From Branchipolynoe longqiensis (taxonomy: Eukaryota; Annelida; Polychaeta; Phyllodocida; Polynoidae), in NCBI GenBank assembly GCA_030323885.1, contig CM059194.1, positions 29,925,367-29,989,366 of the forward strand: a DNA stretch of 64,000 bases, written 5' to 3'. Below, piece after piece: positions 11,897 through 22,367 of the stretch. The position numbers and the translations under genes were made by a program. The first letter of the stretch is position 1. Every line of letters starts with the position of its first letter. A model generated the notes under the pieces. It saw nothing but the letters and a program-made list of their open reading frames with translations. It ran no database searches and was not told the origin of the DNA.

Positions 11897-11978
11897 CACA
11901 ATGATCACAGCCAAGCAGTAGCAATACAAAGGAGCGGCTGGCCCTCATGGCCAATTACCACAATAATAAAATATTCTG
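11897..11978. repeat. 82 bp direct repeat, left copy
   Basis: It is identical to 14447-14528 except for about two bases. It runs from CACAATGATCAC to AAATATTCTG and contains the inverted terminal repeat of the DIRS-like element. The two copies bracket the Ngaro-like fragment. Confidence 0.85.
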
Positions 11979-12154
11979 AATAGGTGTAGCATTGTCCACA
12001 CGCCGAGCTGCATGATCTCAGCGATCGAGCTGCCTGCCGCTGCACAGGACTGTGCCCCGCCCCTCCTCGGGCTATGGAGTGTGTATTCGGTGGGCGCCCT
12101 TACACCGATTGCTGCCAGTCCCATGCGGGGGGCAGCGAGCATCACCTGTGCCAA
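11960..12154 (-). pseudogene. Ngaro-like tyrosine recombinase C-terminus
   Basis: The minus-strand frame reads YTLHSPRRGGAQSC followed by SSIAEIMQLGVW. It parallels the H-x-x-R box (FTLHSLRRGAAQAC) and following helix of the intact recombinase at 56469-57446. The catalytic Tyr region is replaced by unrelated sequence at the element border. Only the last third of the domain survives. Confidence 0.65.
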
Positions 12155-12337
12155 GAGGGGGATGTTTCCAACCAGGATTCTTTTGTGTGTTTGGTCGGGG
12201 TAGCCTGGGAATAGAGGAGCAATTTAGTGCGATATTCACAGGCTCACTTAGAGCCCTTGGGTAAAAACGTTTTCAAAGGAGACTTCAATTTCAGAAATAT
12301 TCATATCTCTAGTGAGGCGACCTGCCCTGACTCGCAT

Positions 12338-12700
12338 CTATGTCAAAGGCCCTCCTGCTGCTAGGACAAGGTTTTTGCCGGGTTTGTGTCGTATTTCCAT
12401 GTCGCATCCATTGGTTGCCGCGAAGAGCCATATCTCCTTCGCACAGGTGGTTAGTGTGGGGTCTCTGCCTGCACCGGGATCGAGTACCTGTTGGCTGGCA
12501 GAGTTATCTGTGTTGATGATGATGAGATATTCTTCAGGGCAGGGGGGGGCCAGTGCCCTCATGGCGACCACCAAGTTTATCGCCTCCAAGTGGGCGATGT
12601 TGCTATATTTGGCCCTGATGCTATTGGGGTAGGATCTTTCATAGAAGTGAGTCTGGGAGAAAGCGCCACCCGCTATGAGGGATGAGTCGCATTCTATCAT
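12338..12700 (-). pseudogene. Ngaro-like RNase H domain remnant
   Basis: 120 residues with IECDSSLIAGGAFS (first Asp), HLEAINLVVAM (Glu), NTDNSASQQVL (second Asp) and MEIRHKPGKNLVLA. The last catalytic Asp (LADALSR in the intact copy) is lost and the frame stops at once. Alignment by eye with 57476-58564 is unambiguous. Confidence 0.8.
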
Positions 12701-13496
12701 CCATTATGCCTTGGGTTCCGTCCTTAGTAGCACCAGGCCGTTTGTCCGTATGGCGAAGTCGAGGAACCATCTCACTTCGTTCTTTAGTCCATCTGGGACG
12801 GGGTGGCTTCCAGTGTTGGGGGTTTGTCGCAAGGTTTCAAATATTCGTGACATGAAACGCCTGGCCAGGGCAATGCATATGGCGATGTGATGCAGTCTAC
12901 CGGCTAAGCGTTGAAGGTCTTTTCTGGAAGCGGTGTTCTTGTGTGTCCATTTCTTGCATTCAGCGAGTGTGTCTTCGAGCTTCTCATGAGGGAGGCTTGC
13001 AATGTGGGCGTCCGGCCCAGGGTCATGTAATGTTGGTTCATCATTATCTGCATTTCCATTATCTCCCCTTCCGTGGGTTGTGACGTATGTGTCATGGCTG
13101 CCACCATAGACACTGCCATCTTTGATTGCAGTGTTGTCCTCACCGGTGCGGCCATCTTGTATGGTAGCGGTCGGTCGTTTGATCCCAACGGCGGTTTCTG
13201 TTGGCGGCTATTTTGTATTTGTTGCGCCGGTGGGGCTGCTTGTCATAACTTCCTGGAAGCTGTGGCTTTTCTGGCCTGTTAGAGAGCCTGATCTTGTCCG
13301 CTTTTTAGTATATCCCGGGCCTGAACGGTCTGTTCTGCCGGTGGCTTAGAGTTATCAGGACGTACCTTGGTGGTAGTATACCTGCCGGAGTGTTCGTCTG
13401 CACATACCCGGTGTGAGCTGCTGAAGTTGGTGTTGCAGTGCTCAATCTCATCAGGTTCCTCGTCTGTTAAGTTGGTGATGGATGGGGAGCCCCATC

Positions 13497-13877
13497 TCAA
13501 AAACCTTGAGTGGTCTGTTGCGCGGATGATGAGGCTGTAAGTGTTACCTTCTTCTCGAGGAAACGCTTTTTGTTCATGCAGTCCTTCTCTTTATGGATGT
13601 TCGCATGGCGGTACTTATTCGCGCACCATGCGCACACATGAACCTTCTTGTCTGGCATCTGTCCATGTGTCGCGGTGAAACCACAATCATTTCCCCAGTT
13701 CCAACGGTGGCATGGCTTCCCGTCCGTGTCGCGGTTAAATTTGTGTTGATTCTCAATCACTCTGCCGGCGCCACCAGCTGCCTGGGTGGTGTTGTAGGTG
13801 GGGGGAGTGTTCTTGTTTAGAGCTGTGGTGCTGACACACACTCCCACGGCAAAGACGTCCCGTTGTACATCTTTCAC
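13497..13877 (-). pseudogene. Ngaro-like gag C-terminus with Cys/His cluster
   Basis: 126 residues starting MKDVQRDVF. The key motif is C-x2-WNWG-x-DCG-x4-H-x8-H-x-C-x2-C (CHRWNWGNDCG ... THGQMPDKK ... VCAWCANKY), a probable zinc-binding module. The intact element's gag has the same motif. The downstream part (NKKRFLEKK) also matches. Zinc and nucleic-acid binding are inferred from Cys/His spacing only. Confidence 0.65.
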
Positions 13878-14446
13878 TGCATACTAATCCAAACATCTGT
13901 TCGGCAGCCGCCGATCGTCTGTCATTGAGAAGACGTGCTCGGACCATAGACGGCATGTTTCCCACTGCCAGTCCTTTGCCATGGTAGCTAGTTGGTGGAT
14001 ATGGTCTATGATTGGATCGGTCCAGGAGTCAGGGATCTCGGGTGCCCTGAGCATAGTGCACAATGTTTCCAGATACTCAGGCCAGGTCGTCTCACTGAGG
14101 CCAATCTTCTCCCTCTTATCTCCCCGAATTACATAGTGGTGTGGAAGCCGAGGTATTTTACGTTTTTTCTTTCCGAGTGCTGCGCCGGCTGCAACTAGGA
14201 GTTCCGATATGTTGTCCGGGCCGTCATCGAAAACTGAATAGGTGTAGCATTGTCTGCAGCCGGGCGGGTTGTGGTGGTTTGAACGAGACGGGGATTGAAC
14301 TCGTGACCGATTTGGCGGGAATCAAGGCCGGTCGAGTCGGGTCCGATCTCCCCTAGCGGTAGTGGTGGAGTTACTGGTGGCGCCACCTATCCCCTCGTTA
14401 TGCAGGGTTCTCCACCCCGTAAATTACCCATGTTACGAATAACATG

Positions 14447-14528
14447 CACAATGATCACAACCAAGCAGTAGCAATACAAAGGAGTGGCTGGCCCTCATGG
14501 CCAATTACCACAATAATAAAATATTCTG
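14447..14528. repeat. 82 bp direct repeat, right copy
   Basis: Partner of 11897-11978. It follows the Ngaro-like fragment directly and again carries the DIRS-like right terminal sequence. Confidence 0.85.
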
Positions 14529-14540
14529 CTATTAACACAC

Positions 14541-14739
14541 AGCAGAATAGAGATTATTATGGTAAGAAGGGCCACGAGGGGCCAGCGGCCCACCCTGTTA
14601 TATGTATAACCCTCCCATAAAAGAACTGCATGACGGTGATCAAAATACTACAAAAAATTATGAAAGCTCTACCAAGGCAACACCTAGTAGCCGTTGGCCC
14701 CTCGTGGCCCTTCTTACCATAATAATCTCTATGCTGCTG
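14541..14739. repeat. Hairpin made of DIRS-like terminal sequence
   Basis: The arms AGAGATTATTATGGTAAGAA (14549) and its inverse (ending 14730) extend inward through GGGCCACGAGGGGCCA. Outward they extend through CAGCAG/CTGCTG. Read on the minus strand, the inner right arm (CTACTAGGTGTTGCCT, GGTAGAGCTTTCAT) matches the left end of the DIRS-like element at 8068-8110. It looks like a terminal or internal-complementary-region remnant of that family. Confidence 0.65.
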
Positions 14740-14743
14740 CATG

Positions 14744-15081
14744 TTAAAGCTGCATAGTCCGATGAAATATCAAATTTTCAAAACCAAACCAATTATCTAG
14801 ATTTGATTTTACATATCTAACTTAGATACTGTAGCACTTATTAAGCATTTGTTTCTGTGTAGAAGGCAATACTGGGTCAAATGCAGAAGTCTATGTGGTC
14901 AGAGTTTTGGCAAGCTTGCCAAAACTAATTTTCCATGTTTGCACTCAAAATATCTCAAAAGTTTACCATTTAAAATGAAAGTAACTTTGAACTAATGTAA
15001 AGTAGATACTAGTGATCGATCTAATATAGTCATCTCAGAAAAAATACAGAAATTCGAAACCATCGGACTATGCAACTTTAA
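14744..15081 (-). mobile_element. TTAA-flanked MITE, copy 3 (inverted)
   Basis: TTAA plus AGCTGCATAGTCCGATG at the left and CATCGGACTATGCAACT plus TTAA at the right. The body is the reverse of copy 1. Confidence 0.8.
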
Positions 15082-15236
15082 TAGCAGAATCGTTTATTGT
15101 TATGTATTTCTATTAATTTTGAATAAAATCAAAGTTTTGTCCTACGCGTATCAGCAAACTCAATGGCCATACGCATTTGCTTTGCTGCCAACGCCGTTTT
15201 CAGTGCATGCGCAGTCGGGACGGCGATCTCGTCTAT

Positions 15237-15721
15237 GTGGGGGTAATCGATTAATTAATCAACTCGAGCCACCCGAGCCACATTTTGGTTCATGCGCACA
15301 TCCTACAGACTCGTGTTGAATATTCGAATCTGCTTCTCAACGCTCGGGGTGGACAAAATGGTGGCTTAATCCAAAACATTTTTTTTTAATAACCAATATA
15401 ACTACAGCAAAATAGGATTTAAATTGTTTTATGATGGCCTAGGTTATTGATATATCCATTTCATTAATCTATGTTATTACCAAAAAAAACATGTATGACT
15501 TGTACCGGTAGCTGTTATCCTGCAGGATGGTACCAGCGCAAATGTGACGTCATCGCTCCTAGCCACCCCAGCCAAGAGGTGGGTTACTGGGGTTGGGTCG
15601 TTTTGCACACGGCACGTGTGTTTGTTGACTCGACTCGCAGTGTTCTATTTAAATTCTGACGACTCGGGTGAGCCGAGTTGCCCGGTTTCCGCGGAACACC
15701 AGTTTGTGAGGGGCACATACA
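15237..15721. other. Intergenic, no gene recognised
   Basis: Parts of 15250-15440 (TGCGCACATCCTACA, AATAACCAATA, ACAGCAAAATAGGATTTAAA) recur at about 32100-32230 inside a hairpin element, so this is probably repeat-derived. Confidence 0.5.
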
Positions 15722-16030
15722 TTCAAATGCATTGTCAATGGCCGTGAGCAAATCTTCATCCAGAAAAAGTCAAATATCTCTCAAATTACACCACCTAGAA
15801 ACAAACCGCTTGGCACACATACAGAAAACATATTCAACAAACAGATTATATTAAATTTATACGGTTAGGGTTCTTCATTTCTATTAATTTTGAATAAAAC
15901 TAATGTTTTGCACTGTGAGTACCGTCAAACTCAAGGCATTGTCAATGGTCCTGAGCAATCTTCATACAGAAAACGTGAAATACCTTTACCAAAAACATTA
16001 TATTAAATTTATAAGGTTAGTGATGATGCT
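15722..16030 (+). repeat. ~200 bp repeat unit, one full and one partial copy
   Basis: The sequence shares GCATTGTCAATGG, GAGCAAATCTTCAT and TTCTATTAATTTTGAATAAAA with the tandem blocks at 262-1427. Confidence 0.7.
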
Positions 16031-16099
16031 GTTCGATTTTGATGCATGCGCAGAAGCGATGTGTCCCTCGCAAACTGGTGTACTGCGGAAACTGCAACA

Positions 16100-16502
16100 C
16101 CGGTGTCGCGGTTTCAGTTCTCAACCAGTTGCAGTTCTCAACATCGCTTCTGCGCATGCGTCAACATCTAACGGCATCGTCTGCGCATTGTCAATGGTCG
16201 TGAGCAATCTTCATACAGAAAAAGTGAAATATCTCTAAAACCAAACCACCTAGAAACAAATCGCTTGATACACATATAGAAAACATGTTTACCGAAAAGA
16301 TTATATTAAATTCATAAGGTTAGTGACACTGACACTATAGTGACAGTATGAGGCAGCGATTTGCGGCGATCGGCGACGGTTTAAATCGGGCTGATGTTGA
16401 CACATGCGCAGACAATGCTTTGACGCATGCGCAGATGCTTTGACGCATGCGTAGAGCACATGTTGAGAACTGCAACTGGTTGAGAACTGAAACCGCGACA
16501 CC
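16100..16502. mobile_element. CCGGTGTCG-terminated foldback element, copy 1
   Basis: The left arm CCGGTGTCGCGGTTTCAG ... CTCAACCAGTTGCAG is mirrored at the right as CTGCAACTGGTTGAG ... CTGAAACCGCGACACC. The interior carries GCATGCG palindromes and one ~200 bp repeat unit. Relatives lie at 30723-31265, 31508-32013, 32010-32457 and 38150-38531. Confidence 0.75.
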
Positions 16503-16528
16503 TGTCCGTGTTAATCGATTACGGCCTA

Positions 16529-17710
16529 AAGCTGGGTTCACACACACAATTTTTATGTCGACTTAGACAAATCGATTTATATGAATCGATTTAGTGTCGT
16601 GTTCACACATGCAATACTTTTAGCCGGAAATCGATATCTGCGCATGAGCAAGTCCATTCTAACCAGCGCCACTTTCGGTGACTACCGGGCACCACTGTAT
16701 AGTTACACCTGAGCCTGTATCCGGCGAGCACTGCTATTTGTTTAGTTTACGCTCGTCGATTCGACAATATGAATAACGATGCTGATGTAGCTGCTACGTT
16801 AATATCGCTTGGAATTTAGGGTTAATTTAATTAAATTTAATTATTTGAGTATGTAATTCTGTTAAATATGATCGCATTCAATAGATTTCGGCCTAATCGG
16901 TCCCTAACACTGCCGGGCACCAGCAATAGTTACACCTGAGCCTGTATCCGGCGAGCACCGCTATTTTACACTATCACCGCCCGGGAACCAGCTATATCAC
17001 TTCATCTATTCTCGATGTCGGACATCCGGGCACTTTTGGGGTTCACGGCGCGCGAAGGGTAAAACAAATGCCAGTCTCATAGAGACAACATTAAAACCAC
17101 CCTAACTATCACAGTAATTTGTGACTTTTGGTGCTTTGTAAGCAAATTTCTCTTGTTTCTATTAAATAGTTCAGACCTTTCTCTACAATTTCACATTCAG
17201 CTTTTTTTTTACCAGCCAATTGGAAGTTGTTGAATTTATTTTGCGAAAATAGTTTTTGAAGCCATGATCTGGTAAGGCTAACACTGGCAGTGACACTCAG
17301 AATATCCCAACTTTCACTATTATCTCTGTTTTTAATACTTTCAGAGTAAATTGCTCTTCGGTTACATTAAATACTTCAGATCTTCCTCTTCAATCACGCA
17401 TTAAGATATTTTAAATCGATCCAATGAAAGCTTTTAAATTTATTTTACAAAAATAAATGCTTCACATAGACATAGCATTGCTGCAGCGCACATCACTGCA
17501 GTATTTTACCCTTCGCGGGCTAGTTTCCGGGGTTGTGACGTCATGCCGACATCGAGAACACTACCTCGCGAGGTGGTTTACTTGAAGCGAACTAGATGAA
17601 TCGATTCAGCCCTAAATCGCTTTAGCATAGCGTCCACACGGCGAATGTGAAGCAAACTAGGCAAGTCGATTTAGATGAAGCGTTTTAACTCGCCAGTGTG
17701 AACGGGGCTT
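16529..17710. mobile_element. Foldback MITE-G, long diverged copy
   Basis: The ends are AGCTGGGTTCACAC and GTGTGAACGGGGCTT (inverse). The core holds the family's 'gcgcatgagcaagtcca'. About 900 bp in the middle is extra relative to other copies. It contains two near copies of 'agttacacctgagcctgta' (about 16700 and 16930) and a stretch shared with 26040-26230 and 38240-38430 (TTAATATCGCTTGGAATTTA). No coding frame. Confidence 0.6.
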
Positions 17711-18059
17711 AGGAGACCATTCTGCGCCCCCAACAAAATAGTCGCCGTGCCAGTGACGTCACGCCCGTTTCCAAGAATCAACAGATTAGGCCCATGTTCA
17801 GGGTACTGCTGGGCAGCTAGAGAACATGCCTAATATGTTAATGTAATAATTTTAGAACAACAATGCGTTAGTGAAAGACTCGCAGTTGATTTAAATTACT
17901 AAATTTAAATGTGAAACCTAGGACAGACTGGTTACGCGCTGCGTTGAAACGGGCGTACCCCGACGCAACAGTTGGTGAAGTAATAGCATTATTTCACACT
18001 AGAGGGAACCACCTACCTACTAATTAAAACGACTGTTTTCATGGACTACTCAATATCTC
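17711..18059. other. No gene recognised
   Basis: Unique-looking sequence with no frame or repeat that I can place. Confidence 0.5.
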
Positions 18060-19157
18060 TCTTTTATGTGGCAACAAATATTTAATAAGTGCAATAGTAT
18101 CTAAGTTAGATAGGTAGAATCAAATATAGATAATTGTTTTGGTTTTGAAAATTTCATGTTTCCATCGGAGAATGCAGCTTTAATCGGTAGAGCACGGGCC
18201 TCGCATGCGGAAGGTTGGGAGTTCGGTTTCTTGTCGAGTCAAACCAATGACTTTAAAATTGATACTTGTCACTTCCTAGCCTGACATTTGGCATTAATAG
18301 GATAGGGCAAGGGCTGGTTAGCTCAGTGTCAGGATAATGTTACTGAGTGGGATACTGAGTCATGGTGCTGGCAGCCTGATTTCCCAGTGGGGCAGCACTA
18401 TAAAGTTGCCATGAGTATGAACTGTCACAAGTCGGTATCTGTCCTGATATGACCTCAGATGATCATTTTGCCAGGACATAAGAATCAACCAACTAACCAT
18501 TTACCCGTACTGGCCATAGGCCTTACTATGGGTAGGTATGAATATTTCATATATCCAGCAATCCGACAGTTTTTCTAAACGATATTTTAACAACTCGTGG
18601 AATGTCAGGCTTCGGGAGAGGATGCACACAATGACTAGTGAGTACGATATATATGCCAGCTGCTTCACTCAGACTTAATAGACTACATCGCCATTCCAGT
18701 GGAGCAGTGCATTGTGGGATGCGTGGAAGAAAAACAATCCCGTGAGAAGCACATGGCACATGCTAATACAATGGGTGCAGCTATGAAATGTGCTAGTTTC
18801 AGCTCGTCTCAGCTCTTGTTTGGAACATAGAGTACCAACGAAAAATCAGTTACATCAATATAATCAGCATATCTTATGCCATGTGCATTTAAATTTAGAC
18901 GACTTTGGGCACTCAGACTAGTGTTAGAGCCATAGCCAGAGTCAGTTTTACTTATTTTATTCATGTTTTTATTTATATCCTATGGTTAATGACATATGTA
19001 GAACTAGAAAATGAGTAGGGTTAATCAGATATTGGTTATATATTCCTCTGAAACAAGTGTATGTTGACACATTTGGCATTTTAATATTTAGAACAAGAAT
19101 TAATAATGGTGATGTGAATATCAGCATTAAAGTTACTGATTGTTTTGTGTGGAATTG
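18060..19157 (+). repeat. ~1.1 kb duplicated segment, copy 2
   Basis: Partner of 6816-7960. It contains the right end of a TTAA MITE (to 18183), a SINE (18184-18500, A box ATCGGTAGAGCACGG, B-box-like TGTCGAGTC) and a TIR-A left part from 18677. The SINE is more complete here, because copy 1 lost one base in the A box. Confidence 0.8.
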
Positions 19158-19404
19158 AATTTAAATTGCATTAAAGTATATGTTTTATTATATTTTCCAA
19201 CTCAAAAGTGGCGGGTAAATATGAAGAAGGTGAGTCTTTTATCTAAGTGTTGCTAGATAAATAAAAGGTTCACCTCGGACTCTGGTCCACTCATGCTATT
19301 GCAGTATGGGGTGAATATTTTATCTAAGTGCTGCCTAGATAAAACATTCAACACCGTACTACAGTAGCCTGACTAGGCGAGTCGGAGGTGAATCTTTTAT
19401 GTAA

Positions 19405-19575
19405 GTGAAGGCCCACTGGGAGACCAGACTGTCATAACCAAGACTTGATTTCCTACTCACTCAAATTATTCTGAGACTGAGCTTAAGTAGCAATTTTGTC
19501 ATGTCATTAGTTTGACTCATCCGGGATTCAAACTCCCGACCTTCCAAACGGGAAACCTGCGCTCTAATAACCCAA
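19405..19575 (-). mobile_element. tRNA-derived SINE, minus strand, diverged
   Basis: On the minus strand a B-box region (GGGAGTTTGAATCCCGG), GAGTCAAACTAATGACATGA and the GAGTGAGTAGGAAATCAAG body segment are visible. The 5' head is cut at 19565 by the palindromic element. Confidence 0.65.
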
Positions 19576-20445
19576 TCACATGAGAGCCAGCATTCGCTGC
19601 CAACCTCCTTACGCTCAAAAGGACGCCAACCTCCCATTCGATACAAATACGTGGTCAGCCCCAGATCGGCGCCGGGCTGTCGCCACGTCAGCGCCGACCA
19701 CCCAGTGAGCACGGCATTGCATATTTTGGCGCCGCTAATACCCCAGTCACATGAGGCCTGCGTTCGCTAACGATCGATTCGCGACGTCAAAACGTCCTCC
19801 TTGCGCCCTGATTGAGTGCTGTCGCCGCGAGGATGCCAACCTCCCGGTGTCCATTTCGGGAATTTTGAACGCAAGGTTGTTGCTGCTGCTGCATGTGCAA
19901 CCTCCTTGCATCCTGTTCCGGCGGCGCCATTCAAAATGGTTGGCGCCGCCCTGGGTTGGCGAGTTGCCGGCGATCTGGTGGCGCCAACACATCCGATGCT
20001 GCAGTCACCATGTGGTCAGTGCCAGGGTGCCGCCCTTTCCCCAACCCGCGCCACCCAGGCGCTGACCCAGCACCGCCCTGCTATTGACCCAGCGCCGCCA
20101 TGTCACTGACCCAGCAGCGCCCTCGCACCGACAACATATTTGAATCAATGTATCGAATGGAACGCTGGGTGGTTGGCGTCCTTTTGGACGTAGGGAGGTT
20201 GGCGGCGAACACTGCCTCTCGTGTGACTGGGGTATCACACTGTTTAATGGCGCCACTGGAACAGGACGCAAGGAGGTTGCACGTGCAGCAGCAGCAGCAA
20301 CCACTTTGCGTCCAAAATTTCCGAAATGGACACCGGGAGCCTGGCGTCCTAGCAGCGACAGCACTCAATGAGGGCGCAAGGACATTTTGACATCGCGAAT
20401 TGATCGGAAGCGAACGCAGGCCTCATGTGACTGGGGTATTACTAA
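19565..20445. mobile_element. Two interleaved palindromic elements (AATACCCCAGTCACATGAG family)
   Basis: Pair 1: an arm at about 19565-19650 (TAACCCAATCACATGAGAGC ... AAGGACGCCAACCTCCCATT) is inverted at about 20150-20232. Pair 2: a longer arm at 19737-19945 (TAATACCCCAGTCACATGAG ... TGCATGTGCAACCTCC) is inverted at about 20235-20445. The order left1-left2-right1-right2 is interleaved, not nested. The GC-rich centre has CAGCGCCGCC/GACCCAGC repeats. Apparent long frames here are compositional. Confidence 0.65.
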
Positions 20446-20727
20446 TTCGGTGATGGACGATTATATTCAAATTCTCGCAGAAACTATTTCGGTTGTAAAC
20501 AAGCTGTGTATGGCCTGGTTCGAGCAGTGTTTATCTACATTCACATAGAGTTGACCACCACGGAAAAAGGGCATAAGTATGACGTCAGAAATCGATCTAA
20601 ACGAACGCAGGCATTGTGTGATTAGTGTTGTACATAACCGTTATGTACCCAACTATTCAACACATTTTTTTTTAAAGTGGTTCGATGAGACAGTGCTGTT
20701 GGAGTAACAAACGTTTATCGTGATATT

Positions 20728-21214
20728 ATCCCCCAGTTACACTACACTTGCGACCACTTGGAAGTGGTCGCCAACCATTTGGTCGGATGGAGGTTGCAGC
20801 TATTGCACCAAATACCTCCTTGCAAGCAAAACCATTTTCAGCACTTGCAACTGCTTGCACACTCAGCGACCTTATGACCAGTCAGCGTGTGATCGCCAAC
20901 CACTCGCAAGATTTTGGTCGTAAGGAGATTTCAGATGCTTCACTTGCAAGCTCGTTGCGACCAGCGCCGGGTCACCATTGATTGGCGACCACCGTGCCAT
21001 GAGCGTGACAATTTTGATTGCCGAGCAGTCAACGACTAATCCCCCTAAGCACCCAGAACATCAGAATTTTGGTTAGTGACCAGTCACCGACCAACCTCCC
21101 TAAACATCGGCGACCGCATCTTTGATTCAATGTAGCGAGTCTATCACAGGGAGGTCAGCACCATTTTGGTAGTAAGCGAACGCTGGCCATAGTGTAACTG
21201 GGGTATTAGTAAAA
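20728..21214. mobile_element. Related palindromic element (CCCCAGTTACACTA ends)
   Basis: The left end CCCCCAGTTACACTACA (about 20731) and right end TAGTGTAACTGGGGTATTA (about 21194) are inverted. The interior is rich in short inverted CTTGCGACCA/TGGTCGCAAG-type motifs. The terminus is similar to the pair at 19737-20445, so it is probably the same superfamily. Confidence 0.65.
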
Positions 21215-21830
21215 CATGCCTAAGAGCTACTGGATACACAGCAGCTCTTACAGCATGACCTCTTAATGATAACGTTTCCTGAGCTAGTTGGTGACTTTAA
21301 AAAAAATACGGTTGCATATGAAGCCAGACTTCACATACTAAAGTAATTTTTAAAAGCATGAAAATATCAAGTCTGAGCACATGAAGATAATCAGTTTCCA
21401 ACAGGGTCAATTCTAGCTTTATAAATCTACACTATATGTATAAATAGAATGCTTGGTCATCAGTACTATTAAAATATACCACATACAATGGAGAATAAAG
21501 GTTTTTCAAGGTTCTTATTTGTTAACTATCACTAGTGTCAGTGATCGGATTCTGTTACTAACATACCAAGTGGGAAGCGTAATAACAGCTATAGTCAAAT
21601 GGAAAAATACATGTAAAGCAGAAATACAAGCAATTATTTCAAAGGTTTTATTGTTATTGTGTACATTTTTAAATTGTCCTAGGTAAAATACATGCAACAT
21701 TGGATCGATATTTGCGGTTTAAAAAAAAAAAAGAATAAATACATTATTGGACACTAAATTGTCTTTTAGGAATATTGATCAAAAGATTGAATCCCACAAA
21801 CTCTTCATTAAATTATTGGATACATAGCAT
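21215..21830. other. No gene recognised
   Basis: AT-rich sequence. The frames present have no similarity I recognise. Confidence 0.5.
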
Positions 21831-22157
21831 TTAAAGCTGCATAGTCCGATGAAAGCATCAAATTTTCAATATGTCTGATCATACATATCCAAATTGGATA
21901 CTGGTGCAGTTATTAACCATTTATTGCTGCATATTGATAAGGGGACACTAAGTCTATCTAATAGAAAATGTTGCCGCAGAAGCCTATGGCGTCAGTTTTG
22001 GTGTGCAAGCCAACATTATTTTGGCATGATTCCACTTCAAATAGCTCAAAAGTTAGCCATTTAAAATAAAAGTAATTTCAAACTAAATAAAATATACTAT
22101 TCAACCGAATGTATTTATCTCAGAAAAAGGAAAATCATCGGACTATGCACAATTTAA
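21831..22157 (-). mobile_element. TTAA-flanked MITE, copy 5 (inverted)
   Basis: TTAA plus AGCTGCATAGTCCGATG at the left, CATCGGACTATGCACAA plus TTAA at the right. Confidence 0.8.
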
Positions 22158-22367
22158 AAAGATATTAAACTAGCGATGCATGTCCAAATAATAAATTATC
22201 GGCATTGTGGAGCATAACTGTTAAAACATGGGGAAAAGATTTGCAATATACCCACCCCTGAATATATCATCAGGTATTGAATGACGATGGTTCTAATGTG
22301 AGGCACGGTGGTATAAATGTAAGTGATACTTTTTCAATGTCACTTTAAAAAAAAAAAAGTGACTAAA

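Larger units (their letters stand above)
8041..11978 (+). mobile_element. Decayed DIRS-like YR retroelement
   Basis: The left end ATTATTGTGGTAATTGGCC (about 8041-8061) recurs inverted at the right end (about 11949-11972), giving inverted terminal repeats as in DIRS-type elements. Between them lie, in order, a gag-like frame (8410-8874), an Arg/Gly-rich stretch (to about 9170), a pol N-terminus (9165-9368), a reverse transcriptase (9410-9844 and beyond) and a tyrosine-recombinase tail (to 10384). The RNase H and most of the recombinase are missing. A LINE fragment occupies 10849-11740 in the opposite orientation. The copy carries stops, frame changes and three short tandem duplications, so it is inactive. 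Confidence 0.7.
11979..14446 (-). mobile_element. Decayed Ngaro-like YR retroelement
   Basis: On the minus strand the order is gag C-terminus (13497-13877), a scar lacking the RT core, an RT thumb region (around 12830-12960), RNase H (12338-12700) and a tyrosine-recombinase C-terminus (about 11960-12154). Each piece has a clear counterpart in the nearly intact element at 55681-61444. A ~21 bp match (TGAATAGGTGTAGCATTGTC) near 11978 and 14234 is what remains of split direct repeats. The 5' end near 14420-14440 shares TAACATGGGTAATTT (minus strand) with the intact element's terminus. Confidence 0.75.
7417..15236 (+). mobile_element. TIR-A element split by ~7 kb of nested insertions
   Basis: The left terminus at 7417 (AATAGATTACATCACCATTCC) and body to about 8040 are continued at about 15104-15236. 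The latter runs 'tatttctattaattttgaa' to 'gcatgcgcagtcgggacg' and 'gtctat'. The uninterrupted copy at 51834-53215 joins these same two parts directly at 'gccaaattgttatggg' (about 53070). Everything from about 8041 to 15104 therefore sits inside one older element. Confidence 0.65.

Noticed and set aside
19747..20390. Overlapping GC-rich frames on both strands that look like proteins
   Set aside because: They fall inside a long inverted repeat with biased composition, have no domain motif, and mirror each other across the palindrome.
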